Assembly: GCF_037042905.1 (NCBI RefSeq)
Contig: NC_087252.1
Coordinates: forward strand, 35,791,556-35,855,555
Source: Lytechinus pictus
Lineage: Eukaryota; Echinodermata; Echinoidea; Temnopleuroida; Toxopneustidae
Reading direction: 5' to 3'
DNA: 64,000 bases
In this document: one piece after another, positions 33,620-45,205 of the stretch
Position numbering within the stretch: position 1 is the stretch's first letter
How the letters are laid out: the number at the start of each line of letters is the position of its first letter
Made by a program: the position numbers and the translations under genes
Notes under the pieces: model-generated
Told to the model about the DNA's origin: nothing
Database searches by the model: none
The model's input: the letters and a program-made list of their open reading frames with translations, nothing else

Positions 33620-35800
33620 CATTCTCAAGTTTAAGGGAAAAACTGAGCGAGAATGGAAAATATATAACGATGAGTAAATTTAAATCGTGACTTGAGAATC
33701 AGTAAATTCGATTGGAAGTCTTCTTCGATCCACGAAACTAGGCGTGATTAGGAACGATACAAAACAGGACATCAAAATTAAGAAATCTACAATTCATCAT
33801 CCTTCATTTTAATGTACACGAGTTATCCGTCAAAAGATATTGTCTGTAAGAGATGTCCAGACTTCCGTACCCAAATTAGACAATTAATTGAGTTGTAACG
33901 ATGTTCTAAGATCTGTTGGCATGATATAACAATAGTACTGAACTGATGTCAACTTCTAAGCACTTTAATTGTACAATGAAAAATATATATAATTCAAAAG
34001 TAATAATCTCGTTTTTTTCTTCAGTGAAATCATTAATCACATACACATGTAGGCCTACTTCAGAGATGTTATGCCTCAAAATATTGGCCAAAATGTTTAC
34101 AATACTTTCAATTTCCAGGCATCATACGCCAAAATAATTTCATTGATATCATGGATAACAGTTGTTTTTATGTAACAAATGGATATGCTTACTTCTTCAA
34201 ATAAATGCCTTTATACGCTCTTATAACGCTTTAAATGCCACTTAAATTTTCACTATGATAATGAAGCATTTACATTGTGAATATGAACGTCATTATTCCT
34301 ACTGTGCTTGAAAAGAAAGCTGATTCAATGCATGATATTAATTCCGATGATACATGTACATATTTGCGGAAGGGTTAAATTTTCTCCTGCAATAGATCCG
34401 TGAATAAAGCCATATTGTGATCGGCGATGTTGCGTGTCGGCATGTTTTGAGATTTTCTTCTTTTTTCGAGAAAAAAAAAACATATAAGAAATAAGTTTCA
34501 CTGTCATCGGATATGAAAAAACTGTATCTCGAAAATAAAATGACCAAACATGTTAAACACTCCACTCTTTATACTTTGAATACACAAAACAATTTGAATT
34601 TCTATATCTAGGCATTATTTTACCTGTGATTATTGTCAATAACGTATACCATGTGAACATGCTTGGATATCGTATTTTCTCGAATCAAGAAATGGAGCAA
34701 ATATTATTGTCACTTGACACATCAACTCTTTATATTTTGCGGAAAAGTAACTTCTCGCATATACATGTACATGCATTCACTGCGTGATTTTCTTTCCCCC
34801 CAAAAAAAAAAAATTGGTCGAGTTTACGTAAATCTTGCATTAATTTTCTGCAAATGAAGTCATTTATTAAAATGATAATATTGCATATGATCCGATCTTG
34901 TACACTATGCCTCTATAATTCCGTTTTTTTTACCAAAATCTTTTCCGTACTCTCATCTGAAGTTTTATGGTTGCCTTACAAACATATTTCTATACAAATA
35001 TCTGTATATATATTATGGTCAATGCAAATGAGTTTATAAATTATACTATTGTATTTTCAACTTCACCTTGCCATTTTCAGAGCTCATGTTGGATCTCACT
35101 TGGTAAATAGAAAACCCAGTGTAATAGGGATCTCATTATTGTATCTTCGATACTAAACACGTCTATTCAATTTGCTTTTTTATATCTTTACATTCCAAAT
35201 CAAACCATTTGTAATGCTTTGATTGTTCAAGTGCACTGCAAAATTATTAATACCTTTTTTCGATCTCATCATAATACATATCACAAATTCAGTCTTTGAT
35301 GATAGGCTACAATTACAGCACGTGAATGTGTCGGATTCCCATGCAAATGTGATCCATCTAGCTCGTCTTACATGTCTTATGAATTCCAACACTGATTTTT
35401 TAATAAAGGAGACCTTGTTATGTACGTTGGTCCCCAACTTTTATTATGTAAAAGGCAAATATTTCTATTCTTGGTTTACATGCGCATTTTTACATTATAC
35501 CGATGCAAATGAGATTATTCAGCTTTTACATTTTAAAATCGACTTGCCCTTTTCAGAGTCAAAGTTCCATTTCATATGGTACAGGGTCCATTTCTATTGC
35601 CCTATTCTTAACATAGATTCTTGCATGATAGGGATCTCACATAATTGCGTCTCCGATACATTACACGTTTCTCTATTCTCTCTCATCCACTGCTTTACAT
35701 TCAAACCACATTCATTTGACATCTTTTTCTCTTTTTTCTATGAGGGCAGGATTTTTTTTCATTTCAAAATGCTATTTAACGCCAGTTTACGAATGCGCAG
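33620..35800. repeat. AT-rich region with a diverged ~0.5-kb tandem repeat
   Basis: The part about 34990-35190 resembles 35490-35720: both have tgcaaatgag, then cttgcc and ttttcagag, then atagggatctca, then atctt or gtctc with cgatac, and tttacattc. The frame 35223-35873 (216 codons) lies across this and has no recognised domain. I do not call it a gene. The part before about 34600 shows no feature. Confidence 0.5.
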
Positions 35801-35861
35801 GATCTACTCTAATAATTCCATTACGTATTATCTGTACAAGTCTTCAGAGGGTTATCATATT

Positions 35862-35965
35862 TCCAGGTGCTAGGCAGTGAGACCACACAAAATAAATTCA
35901 GAGTAATTTAAAATTCAAATGAGGTAAGGGACCCTATAAATAGGAGTCGATGTCGCATGTAATCA
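35862..35965. repeat. DIRS left inverted terminal repeat
   Basis: Begins caggtgctaggcagtgagacc and runs through aaattcaaatgaggtaaggg and ctataaatagg to cgatgtcgcatgtaatcatc. It is the reverse complement of 41345-41450 with a few differences. The ctataaata word could serve as a TATA-like promoter for the element. Confidence 0.9.
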
Positions 35966-35974
35966 TCTTTTCCT

Positions 35975-36484
35975 TTGTGCAGTGGCAGTGAAGACACGTT
36001 ATTTTCTATCATCATGCAGTCGGAAGAGTCCGGATCCGGGGATATCATCGAGATGACGAGTGCGGACAGAGGGGAAGCTCTGGAGAATAAGCTGGCCGCA
36101 CAGTCTTCAGAGCTTAAAAAATTATCATCCCAAATGTCTCGGTTAATGGATGTTGTGTCCATGAACAATAATATTGAGACAATCCCACGTGAGAAGCACG
36201 GGGATGACTTCCCAGGATGCAATACTGGTGATGAGGAAGATCTTTGGAGTATTTTTGCTGACAACAGCGCATCAATCTGTACATCGCCCAGCGGGGCTGA
36301 AAGTTACGACCCAGACATTGATTTAAGCACCGTGGATAGGCCTAATGAAGACGCTATCTTCTTTCCGGCCGATTGTGACCCTATACAAAGGCACAAGGGA
36401 ATTCGGTTCACCGCTCTCAGATACATTAGCAAGTCGAATGACGAAAGCAGTAACGCTACCACCAAAAAAGGAAAGGATTTATAA
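35975..36484 (+). CDS. DIRS ORF1 (gag-like), N-terminal part
   Basis: A 169-codon frame that opens directly after the left terminal repeat. An internal ATG at 36014 (MQSEESGSGD) is a likelier start than the first. It has an acidic, low-complexity N-terminus, a short coiled-coil-like stretch (LENKLAAQSSELKKLSSQ) and more acidic sequence (GDEEDLWSIF). It would be the capsid-like protein that binds element RNA. It continues after a frameshift near 36470 into the next frame. Confidence 0.65.
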   Translation: MCSGSEDTLFSIIMQSEESGSGDIIEMTSADRGEALENKLAAQSSELKKLSSQMSRLMDVVSMNNNIETIPREKHGDDFPGCNTGDEEDLWSIFADNSASICTSPSGAESYDPDIDLSTVDRPNEDAIFFPADCDPIQRHKGIRFTALRYISKSNDESSNATTKKGKDL

Positions 36485-36526
36485 AATTGCTAAGCAATAT
36501 CTTCCTCCTGAAAATGCTCCTTCAAT

Positions 36527-37141
36527 TTGCACACCAAAACACCCCAAGAGCTTTCAGGCTCTATTCCGCCGAGGGTTTGTGCGGCAGATGGTCGTGTGCA
36601 GAAGCTTCAGTCCAATATCGTTAAAGGTCTACTCCCATATGCTGGAATATTATCAGAACTTCAAAAAGCAGATTCTGAAAAACGTCAGATAAACATCGAC
36701 CGCATCAAACGTCTTGCCTTAGATGGCATTACACTGAATGGATTTGCCTCTTACGAGGTAAGCATGAAACGTAGAGAAGACTTGAAGTCTTCCTTTAATC
36801 CCAAGTACAAGGGCATCTGTGGCGGTTCAATCCCACTATCGGATGGCCTATTTGGGAGTGATTTTCAGAATACTCTCAAAGGAGTTGGATATACATTTAT
36901 GGTGAGCCAAAAAGTATCTCCTCATCAGTATGGAAAAGCTGCAAAACGAGAGTCGAACTTTCGACATTCTTCTACCCCGTATTATCGGCGTGATCATAAG
37001 CGGGATTCTCGCTTTGGAAAGGATCGTTCATCTTCAGATCAGAGAGATAAGGAGTTTCGAACCCCTTCAACAACAACTAGGCCACCTCACTTTAAGTTCA
37101 ACACTGCACGTGTGAACAACAAATTCGCAAAAAAAAACTAG
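36527..37141 (+). CDS. DIRS ORF1 (gag-like), C-terminal part
   Basis: A 204-codon frame in a different phase, with FQA-like sequence just before it in the other frame. The middle reads KRLALDGITLNGFASYEV, and the end is rich in Arg, Ser, Asp and Lys (for example RRDHKRDSRFGKDRSSSD), suited to nucleic-acid binding. The frame change relative to the upstream ORF indicates a small indel. Confidence 0.65.
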   Translation: MHTKTPQELSGSIPPRVCAADGRVQKLQSNIVKGLLPYAGILSELQKADSEKRQINIDRIKRLALDGITLNGFASYEVSMKRREDLKSSFNPKYKGICGGSIPLSDGLFGSDFQNTLKGVGYTFMVSQKVSPHQYGKAAKRESNFRHSSTPYYRRDHKRDSRFGKDRSSSDQRDKEFRTPSTTTRPPHFKFNTARVNNKFAKKN

Positions 37142-37149
37142 TAGGTGAT

Positions 37150-38850
37150 CCTTCTACTAGTATTATTAGCTCAGGAAGGCTCAGGATTTTCAAAAATGAA
37201 TGGTCTCGTTTAACATGTTTAACGTCTGATTCTTGGGTTTTGGACCCAATTAATGGATACAAAATTGATATTTGTTCCATTCCCTTTCAATCATATCCAC
37301 CAAACAATATTATTACTTCTCTGGTAGAGAAAGAGGCAATTAGCAATTAAGCAAACATCTGAACAAGATATTGTTTTCTTATTCTCTATTTTCACAGTTC
37401 CCACGAAATCAGGAGAACGTAGACCTATCATAAACTTGAAATATCTGAACTTGTTCATCAAATATGAACATTTCAAGATGGAAACATTTAGGAATGACCA
37501 AGATCTTTTGTTGAAACATGATTCCATAACTTCCATTGATCTGAAAGATGCTTATTTATCAATTCCAATCCATCAAGATTATTATGGTTATTTATGTTTC
37601 TCATGGGAAAATGTCTACTGTCGCTTTCAATGTCTACCATTTGGGCTAAGCTCAGCCCCTAGAGTATTTACGAAAGTTATGAAACCAGTAATGGCTGCTA
37701 TAAGAAGCAGAGGTATCCGTTCTATGATTTATCTAGATGATATCATTATTTTACCTAGTTCGAGGGAAGAAGGCCTCGAACATACGAATTATGTTTGCCA
37801 TATTTTATAATCTTTAGGATTTGTGATAAATTTCAAGAAGTCATGTTTATCCCCTGAGAATAGTGCCATTTATTTAGGTTTTTGCATTATTTCGAATGAA
37901 ATGTCGATATGTTTACTTCGTGAGAAAGTAGAAAAATTGAGAACGGTAGGGAAATCCAATTCTTCCAAAGGGAAGAACTCATTATCGTAATTTTGAATCT
38001 ATCAAATGCAAATACCTTGAATCCTCAGGTGGAAATTATGACACCTTGGTGTCTGTTAATACTGTTGCATTGCAAGAAATAAAATGGTGGCTTTCTGTCC
38101 CATCTGATGCCTTTTCTACGGCAGCTAAAACTCCACCTATTAGTACTATAATTCGCACAGATGCGAGTAACTAAGGGTGGGGTGCTTTCTGCGAGAATGA
38201 TAATTCTTTTTCTCAAGGTGTTTGGTCGTCAAGGTCTGCCGATTTACATATCAATGCTCTTGAGTTGCTTGCAATTCAGCACGCTTTGTTTTCTTTATGC
38301 AGTACATGCATGGATACTCATATCCACTTTAAGTCAGACAATAGTACCGCTGTCTCATACATTAAGAAATTTGGTGGGCGTGTTCCCACGTTAGATAGAA
38401 TTGCCCGAAATATCTGGTGATGGTGTCTTAAGCGTAATATTTAGCTTTCTGCGTCACACTTGGCTGGAATTGCAAATGTTGAAGCAGACACACTTACTCG
38501 TAGAGATCTAAACAAAGAACTTCACCTTTGTTCTATTTTATTCTTTTGTATTTGTCAGCATTTCAACGTTTGCCCTGTTATCGATTTATTTTCTTCTCGC
38601 TTCAACAATCAATTACCATGTTATGTCTCATGGAAGAGTGACCCAAGGGCATTTGCCGTGGATGCTTTTTCCATATCTTGGCATTCGCTCATCTTATATT
38701 TATTTCCGCCATTTTGTCTCCTTACTAGGGTCTTACAGAAGTTTCGAGAAGACAAGGTGGACAAGGCGTTGTTTATCGCCCCTCTTTGGAGGGCCCAACC
38801 ATGGTTTCCCATGATCCTTCAGTTTCTGATCGACATACCCCTCCTTCTAC
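37150..38850 (+). pseudogene. DIRS reverse transcriptase / RNase H, frame-broken
   Basis: The RT region (about 37380-37810) has SIDLKDAYLSIPIHQDYYGY, QCLPFGLSSAPRVFTKVMKP and the catalytic MIYLDDIIIL (YxDD box). RNase H follows near 38155-38510: the RTDAS strand, NALELLAIQHALF, FKSDNSTAVSYIKK and AGIANVEADTLTR, with an in-frame stop right after RTDAS. The next segment, PVIDLFSSRFNNQLPCYVSW then DAFSISW and LYLFPPFCLLTRVLQKF, is a conserved block of DIRS/Ngaro polyproteins, sometimes linked to a methyltransferase-like domain. Several stops or frameshifts (near 37810, 38172 and 38420) disable it. Confidence 0.9.
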
Positions 38851-39391
38851 CAACCAATCCTCTTGCGGGGCATCCAAATCCGTTTCCAAGCCTCCAGCTA
38901 ACCGCTTGGATCATCTCAACGAATGTTGGCGCTCAGCGGGAATTTCTGAACACGCTTCAAGTCTCATCGCCCTCTCTTGGCGAGATAGAACCAACCAACA
39001 ATACGAGTCGGCATTGAAGCAGTGGCTTCGCTGGTGTGGTGAACAATCGATTGATCCCTTTAAACCATGCTTAGGTAATGTGATTAACTTTCTTAGTTCT
39101 GAACAAAGTCAGGGAAAATCGTATTCCACTATTAACTCATATCGCTCAGCGCTCTCTTCTTTCTTGCACATTTCTGATGATCGTGCAGTTGTTCAAGTTA
39201 TGGAAATTTTGAAAACCACAACTCCAAAACGGAGTATTGCAAATCAACTAGTTGAACTTCCTTCCTTTCCTTTGAATAAGAAATTGTTATCAACCCTCAA
39301 GGAATATCTACATCGTACAAACAATCTTACCACAAACCCATCGTCGTTACAGATTCTTTTGCATCTTCTGTTTTGGGACAAACTTTCATAA
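38786..39391 (+). CDS. DIRS tyrosine recombinase, N-terminal (core-binding) part
   Basis: A 201-codon frame overlapping the end of the polymerase frame. It reads ALSWRDRTNQQYESALKQWL, then RWCGEQSIDPFKP, SYSTINSYRSALSSFLH and SIANQLVELPSFPLNKKLLS, the SAM-like DNA-binding half of DIRS recombinases. The catalytic half with the R-H-R-Y residues should follow, but the frame stops at 39391. The next bases read partly on in another frame (QTFINKWF) and then decay, so the recombinase is truncated. Confidence 0.8.
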   Translation: MEGPTMVSHDPSVSDRHTPPSTNQSSCGASKSVSKPPANRLDHLNECWRSAGISEHASSLIALSWRDRTNQQYESALKQWLRWCGEQSIDPFKPCLGNVINFLSSEQSQGKSYSTINSYRSALSSFLHISDDRAVVQVMEILKTTTPKRSIANQLVELPSFPLNKKLLSTLKEYLHRTNNLTTNPSSLQILLHLLFWDKLS

Positions 39392-39841
39392 ATAAATGGT
39401 TTTATCCCATTACATATCACTATGGCGTAGAGTTCAAGCTGGAATTGAATAGATTTTGTTAGTTTAAGAAGGATGAAGTTATTTAGTCTGTGCGTTATCC
39501 GATCACTCATGATAATTCTACATGGGTGTGAAATGTTGTTTTTCTTTTTTGTAAGAAGGTGTTAACTTCATCCGAGTGTTTTTTCCTCTTAGCGTGTGAA
39601 TACATTACAATTATTTCATTATAGAGAAAATGAATATCCTACCAAAATAAAGAAGATGAAGGATAAGAAATTAAAGAAGAAAAAGAATTAAAAAAGAAGG
39701 AGAAGATGAGGAAGAATGAAATAAAGAATGTTACACATTCAGGATGATACGAAAGGAATTCAGTATAATAAAAAAAACTTGTTATGTTTGTTACCAAGGT
39801 TCTTGATATGAGTAAACGTGATTATAAACTCAGATGACAGT

Positions 39842-40828
39842 CAGGGGCGGATCCAGGAGGGGGCCGAGCCGGCCCCGGCCCCCCCTATTTTTTGTCAACC
39901 TGCAGAAAAAAAAGTATACTCTTTAACTTGATAGAAACTACGAAAAACGGCCGACCCGACCCCGAAAGGAAACAAGAAAAAGGTGAGGGGAAGAATTGAA
40001 AAATAGACTTTATATAATAATTTGTGCTCGCGTTTCGCGCTCGCATTGCCTGTGTAATGAATCCCATTCAAGAGGATTAAATGACACTTAATATGACCAG
40101 TTCTAAAATCAATTTGCACACAATATTTTAGCTCGCACATCAAGCTTTCATTATAATGTTTGATTGACACAAATTGTTAATGTATATCAAAATTTTCAGC
40201 TCGCGCTGCGCGCTCGCATTGTTTGATTTGTGAGATACCTATCCTCTTTGAAAGTTTTTACCAAAATTTGTCAAAATGCTCCTTTATCATGTAAGTATAT
40301 CAAAAAATTAAGCTCGTGCTTCGCGCTCGCATTTAATTGTTTGAGACACACAGCCTGTTCTTTATTTTTAATAAAAACGCGCTTAGACTGTTCAATTTTC
40401 AGGTCGGAATATCAAAAATTTTGAGCTCGCGCTTCGCACTCTCATTATTAAATTGGTGATACTTGTATCCTCTTCATCAATCAATAATTGAGTCCCTTTT
40501 CACGTTACTATAATAAAATTTCGGCTCGCGCTTCGCGCTCGCATTGTTTAGTTGTTCATGAATATAAAAACTGCTCAGAATCTTCAATTCTAAGGACATC
40601 AAATATCAAAGAATTTTCGCTCGCGCTAGCATTATATATCAAGACCACATGAGATACCTTAACTTGTTTATAACAATAAAAACTAACATATACTAAAAAC
40701 TTCAGTCTTTAGTTAGGACTACCCCCTGAAAAGCCAACAAAAAATCAGATGATAGCGGCCAATCGAGAAAAATGTTGATGAAAATATTTTTCGGCCCCCC
40801 CTATTGGAGAAAGCTGGATCCGCCCCTG
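39842..40828. mobile_element. hAT-like non-autonomous element inside the DIRS copy
   Basis: Starts CAGGGGCGGATCCAGG and ends CTGGATCCGCCCCTG, with the 5-bp duplication ACAGT at 39837-39841 and 40829-40833. It is a relative of 1444-2522 in the same orientation, with the same series of gctcgcgcttcgcgctcgc units inside. It interrupts the DIRS element after the recombinase frame and is therefore younger than the DIRS insertion. Confidence 0.9.
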
Positions 40829-40914
40829 ACAGTGTTGTGTTTTTCATTTATGTATGCCTTTTCCTATAACCGTTTCATCTCAGTTTCTGTGATTTTAGCT
40901 TTGAACATGCTAAC

Positions 40915-41025
40915 CCTCTGAAGACTTGTACAAATGTTACGTAATATAATTCCTAAATTATGCAAATAACATGAAGTATAATTATAATTCTATTAGTAAC
41001 AACGTAGTACAAGTCGAAGAGGGTC
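40915..41025. repeat. DIRS internal complementary region
   Basis: The first part (gctaaccctctgaagacttg, near 40908-40960) is the complement of the left outer end 35812-35857. The second part (aattatgcaaataacatgaa through acaagtcgaagagggt, to about 41020) is the complement of the right outer end 41457-41540. It thus equals the complement of right end joined to left end, the circle junction expected for DIRS elements. Confidence 0.85.
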
Positions 41026-41344
41026 CCACCCTAAGGATACTTTTAAAGATCCCCTCCCTTCCTCTTTGTTTTTTTATCGTTCAAATCACAGAATCTGCCA
41101 TGTTTGCCTTGCATGGAGTGTACTATTATCATGATTATGTGTTTTGTGAATGATTTAGTATGAGTCCATTGTGATAAAAACCTTTTGATGCTTGGTATTT
41201 TTTATCACCTTGTGTGAACCAGTTAGTGTGATATGTTTGTTTGATGTCTGGATGTGATTATCTGGATGAATTTCTTTTAGGTGGCAACATTTCACTATTT
41301 TTTGTCGCGTGTTATTTATTAGAGCCTCTCTTTACTTTGAAAAG

Positions 41345-41450
41345 ATGATTACATGCGACATCGACTCTTATTTATAGGGTCCCTTACCTCATTTGAATTT
41401 TAAATTACTTTGAATTTTTTTTGTGTGGTCTCACTGCCTAGCACCTGAAA
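41345..41450. repeat. DIRS right inverted terminal repeat
   Basis: Reverse complement of 35862-35965, ending actgcctagcacctgaaatt. Right of it, 41457-41540 matches the internal complementary region in inverted sense. Confidence 0.9.
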
Positions 41451-41638
41451 TTATGCTAACCCTCTTCGACTTGTACTACATTATTACTAATAGAATTCTA
41501 ATTATACTTCATGTTATTTGCATAATTTAGGAAATATATTCCCCTACTCGTTCACCATGAATTTGATTACATCATGTACAGTGTATGGGTTTTTATGAAC
41601 AGGTATCAGTTCCATCAGCGTCTTTAAATTTCTTGCAC

Positions 41639-41924
41639 ATAATGTATTTTAAAGACGACTCGGCGATTTAAAATGATTTATAGGTCGGCGAACAAAGCCA
41701 GGTCATGAAGGTGTTTGTAATTTGGAATGGCGCGGTTGACGGGTGATACGTCACAATGGCGCGCCAGACGGTATTGTTTATGCGCACAATGACAATAATT
41801 TATACTGGGCGCAAGGAGCGCACATATTTTGGCGCGCGCGCCTAGGTGAAGGCGCGAAAAATCCTTCATTTTAGTCTTGGCTTTCAACGGAGATGAACGT
41901 CCAAAATATTCGCTTGTAATTTTT
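41639..41924. repeat. CpG-rich ~285-bp dispersed repeat, copy 1
   Basis: Nearly identical (about four differences seen) to 49487-49771. It contains cggcgatttaaaatg, a CRE-like tgatacgtcac, caatggcgcgccagacgg, tatgcgcacaatgac and the palindrome ggcgcgcgcgcc. On the minus strand an open frame of about 80 codons runs through both copies (middle LHLGARAKICALLAP) with only a few substitutions. Composition is promoter-like, but a gene is not shown. Confidence 0.75.
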
Positions 41925-42259
41925 CTACAAAGTACAACGAGATCTACAAGAATTTTTGTTGAAACCATCATCGATCGGGAATCATCTTAATTTTGCTTAA
42001 TGCAGCTGTAAATGCTGTCCGAATTACTTGAGGATTCTCTATTTCTTCCCTGGCCTAACGATTAACCGTCTACTTTCTTTGAACCGAGTTTGATACGACG
42101 GTACGAGGAGCTACGCTACGTGTTGTCGCTATAAGTATAACACTAGCACTAGCAGATCGGCTGGGTCCTAGAACTTTTTGGTTTCAGCAACGATGAGAAA
42201 TTGACTCGAGCTGCTACTTTTTGCTAGATGGAATTCCGTTCAACGACATACGGTCGACT

Positions 42260-42489
42260 GGGATTCATCATGATTATCAGTATTGAATGTTACGGTAGTC
42301 AGAGCCCGAGTCAGAGACAGAGGTCCTACTAGTGCCAGTGGTACTACTAGTACTAGCTCCCGAGACCGAGTATGATGTGAAGCCTGTGACTGAGCCGAGG
42401 CAACGGTCTGGATTAGAACTTAGAAGACGGAACGGGGTCGGTACCAGACAAGTTACAAGTTCCAGTCTCTGCAAGACCTAGCCTATCCG
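42260..42489 (+). other. Possible non-coding first exon with strong donor
   Basis: GC-rich sequence ending cctagcctatccg before GTGAGT at 42490. No long reading frame opens here. It could be the 5' UTR exon of the plus-strand candidate gene at 46.4-51.5 kb. This rests on one donor-like site. Confidence 0.25.
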
Positions 42490-42768
42490 GTGAGTACGGA
42501 AGCAGGAATAGATCTAGGCTAGACTCAGTCTGGATTAGTGTTAGTAGGCCTACTATTAGTAATAGTATTACTTAGTAGTAGGCCTAGGCCTAACTTTTTT
42601 TAGGCGTAACTTAAGCCTATTCTTGTTAGTTACTTAGGCTTGTTGAATGATCGAGGCCTGCTAGTGCTACAGAGTAACACTAACAGAGTAACTTAACTTT
42701 ACAGTGCTAGTAAACTAAAATTTAGTAGGCCTAGTAGGCCTACAGTACAACTACAAGACTACCACATA

Positions 42769-43362
42769 TCGACCACCTCTTTTGAAACCGACCACCTTGC
42801 GCGCGTTAAAATTATTGCGTATTACAAACGATACGCGCGGGAGAGTAGGCGCAGTGTCCATAGAAACGGTAAGAATCGATTTTACGAGAAAAAAAAGAAG
42901 CAACAAAAAGTAAAAAATTAGTAGAATTAATCAAAATTGTATTGACCAAACCCAAACCCCGCTGAAAAACCAAGAAATCCGATAGGAAACGGCTTTAGAA
43001 CAAATACCCGTCGTCAATCGTCGAATCGTGTGCCGGAGCATGCAGTGGAAGTAGTGAGACGATCATTTAGCATGTTGACATCAGAGAACTGATTTGGAAG
43101 AGTAAAAATATTTCGCCACCGGGACAAGAATCGGCCGTAAACTGAGTGTATCGTGGGTGGTCGGTTTCAAAAGACGGGTGCAAATGAGCAAGTGTAAAAT
43201 CGTCGTATTCGTTGTTCGTCGAAATATATGCGGATTGAATCGGAGTCGCCGAGCGAAACATGGGAATCTGATCTGCTCAATTTTCTGCACAAATGAGACG
43301 AAAACTGGGTAAAATTGATGAATATTTTCGCAGATACGATGCTTAGAAGATTAGGTGGTCGA
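42769..43362. mobile_element. TA-flanked MITE with TCGACCACCT ends
   Basis: Starts TCGACCACCT and ends AGGTGGTCGA with TA on both sides. A second inverted pair lies inside (cttttgaaaccgaccacc near 42778, and its complement near 43155). The body is CpG-rich. Open frames on the minus strand inside are not recognised. Confidence 0.6.
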
Positions 43363-43399
43363 TAAGGGGTATTTCCAACCATACTAGTAGTATCGGGGT

Positions 43400-45130
43400 G
43401 ATTTGTAACTTGTGGAGTTTTCTTTAGACTAGCGCAGGTAGGCCTGCCTAGGCACTAGTCTGAGATTAAAAAAAAAAAAAAAAAAAAAAAAATCATGGCC
43501 CTTCAATACCCCCCCCCCGGTTTTTACGTTAGCACGCGAAGATCCCATTCCCATGTGCTAGGCAAATCAAATGCCTTACAAAAGTTAGGCCCTAGACTAG
43601 TTAATGTAGTCAGGCAAACAGGGCCAGGGGGGGGGGTCTATTTGCCATTTGGCTTGCTAACGGCAACGCAATTGGGGATTTACATGTAGGCCTAGGTCAA
43701 ATGTCAAGCCATAGATCCTAGACATAACTTGGACTTGGCCTGGAATTAATTTTAAACTTGGTCCAAGTGTTTTAATTACGATCATGATGGAAAAGGGAGG
43801 GGTTAGCTTCAAAATTTAAGCACAGGCCTAGCCTGGCCTAGACCTGGTCCTACTTGACTACTTGTTTTGGTGTCTGAACCAGGTGAATGCTCGGGTGTGT
43901 CATGATGGAGATTGGAGGTTTTGAGAATGAGTTCAACAATTTTAACGTTGGTTACCGTAGCGTATATACCGGTAATTTAATTATAGGCGTAGGCCTAGGC
44001 CCTAGTGCATCTGCATGACTAGATCTAGGCCTATGGTTAATACGGTTGTAATATACAATTTCGAAGCCGGTGGTTTGGATTTGGCCCAGTGAATGCCAAC
44101 ATTGCGGTTAAAAAAATTCGGCTAGTATCGATAATATGTATATACGATGGAAAATCAAAAGGAAATTGTAGTCTATATTGGCGCTAACACTAACAGCTTA
44201 TTTTAAGGCCTAGTTATGGTCGACTCTAGGCTAAGATCTATTTAATTTTAAGCCACCGTTTTTGTAAAATGGTGAGAATAATAGAGGGTCTACTAGTGAT
44301 TGGCGAAAAGTTCAAACTTTTCGGTATTATTGATAAATAATTGAGTGGGAAATGTCACTTTGTTATAATAAAATATAAATATACAAGTAGTCTACTGCAC
44401 TGCAGCAGTGCATGGTGACACCACAGAGAGAAACTAGGCTCGGCCTAACGTTAGATCTACTTACAGTAGACGCGGTTTTACATGTCTGTTTGGGGATAGA
44501 CCCTATTATCAGATGGTTCAGTTAGGCCTATATTAAAGTAGTATTTGACCTATGACGTTTTCTGGATTATGGGCCAGCGAGAGCTGTGTTCTTGGTCGCA
44601 AAATTATGTGGATAGACCGGTAGTGGTAATAATTATAGATTCTACTCAGCTTTCAAATGTTATTGTTGAATCAGTCATTATTTTGGAAAGTATCAGATGA
44701 TGCTTATCATTATGATTATGTGATTAGCATTTTGTAATAATACACTTTGATAATCATTATAGATATAAATACCTCCACTTGCACCAAGCAGTTCTGTTTA
44801 AACATGTACGCCTTGAAAGGAGGTTGGTTTTGGGAATTCACTTTGCATGAATTAAATGCCGATGCTTGGTCATGTTGGTAGCACTGTGAGCTCGAAGTTT
44901 CGAGGAAACATGGTACATGTAAAAGTAAACTTACCATGCACATGATAATCGGATGTAATTTCGAATTAGCTTGGAATCCCAAATTTAGTTTAGATTGAAG
45001 TCAAGGGGTTCAACGAGCAGTTATTATAATAGTATGGGCCTCCTAACAAGGAACCTTGATTTTTTATGATTTTGTATGGTTTATATCTTGTGGAAATGAA
45101 AGAATATAAATGCTTAGGCCCTATTGGAAT
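43400..45130. other. No gene recognised
   Basis: Contains a long poly-A run at about 43469-43492, C and G runs near 43508 and 43627, and many 'taggcctagg' words typical of these genomes. The rest is AT-rich and featureless. Confidence 0.4.
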
Positions 45131-45205
45131 TGAATTACTTGTTTTTATATAGCGCTAAAACCGCTCAAAGCGCTTCAGAATTGAACCTTACACCTCATGG
45201 TTCAA
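45131..45205 (-). mobile_element. SINE 3'-end fragment
   Basis: The word ttatatagcgctaaaaccgc with ctcaaagcgcttcagaa is, in reverse, the 'gcgctatataa' 3' end shared by many SINEs and LINEs. No head or boxes remain. Confidence 0.4.

Larger units (their letters stand above)
35812..41540 (+). mobile_element. DIRS-type tyrosine-recombinase retrotransposon
   Basis: Order on the plus strand: left inverted terminal repeat, gag-like frames, reverse transcriptase, RNase H, an adjacent conserved segment, tyrosine recombinase, internal complementary region, right inverted terminal repeat. The terminal repeats pair 35862-35965 with 41345-41450. A different hAT-like element sits inside at 39842-40828. 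This is the architecture of DIRS-1/PAT-like elements, which use a tyrosine recombinase in place of an integrase and leave no target duplication. Stops and frameshifts make the copy inactive. Confidence 0.9.

Noticed and set aside
35223..35873. Longest unassigned open frame, 216 codons on the plus strand
   Set aside because: It lies on an AT-rich, diverged ~0.5-kb tandem repeat, has no recognised domain and enters the DIRS terminal repeat at its end.
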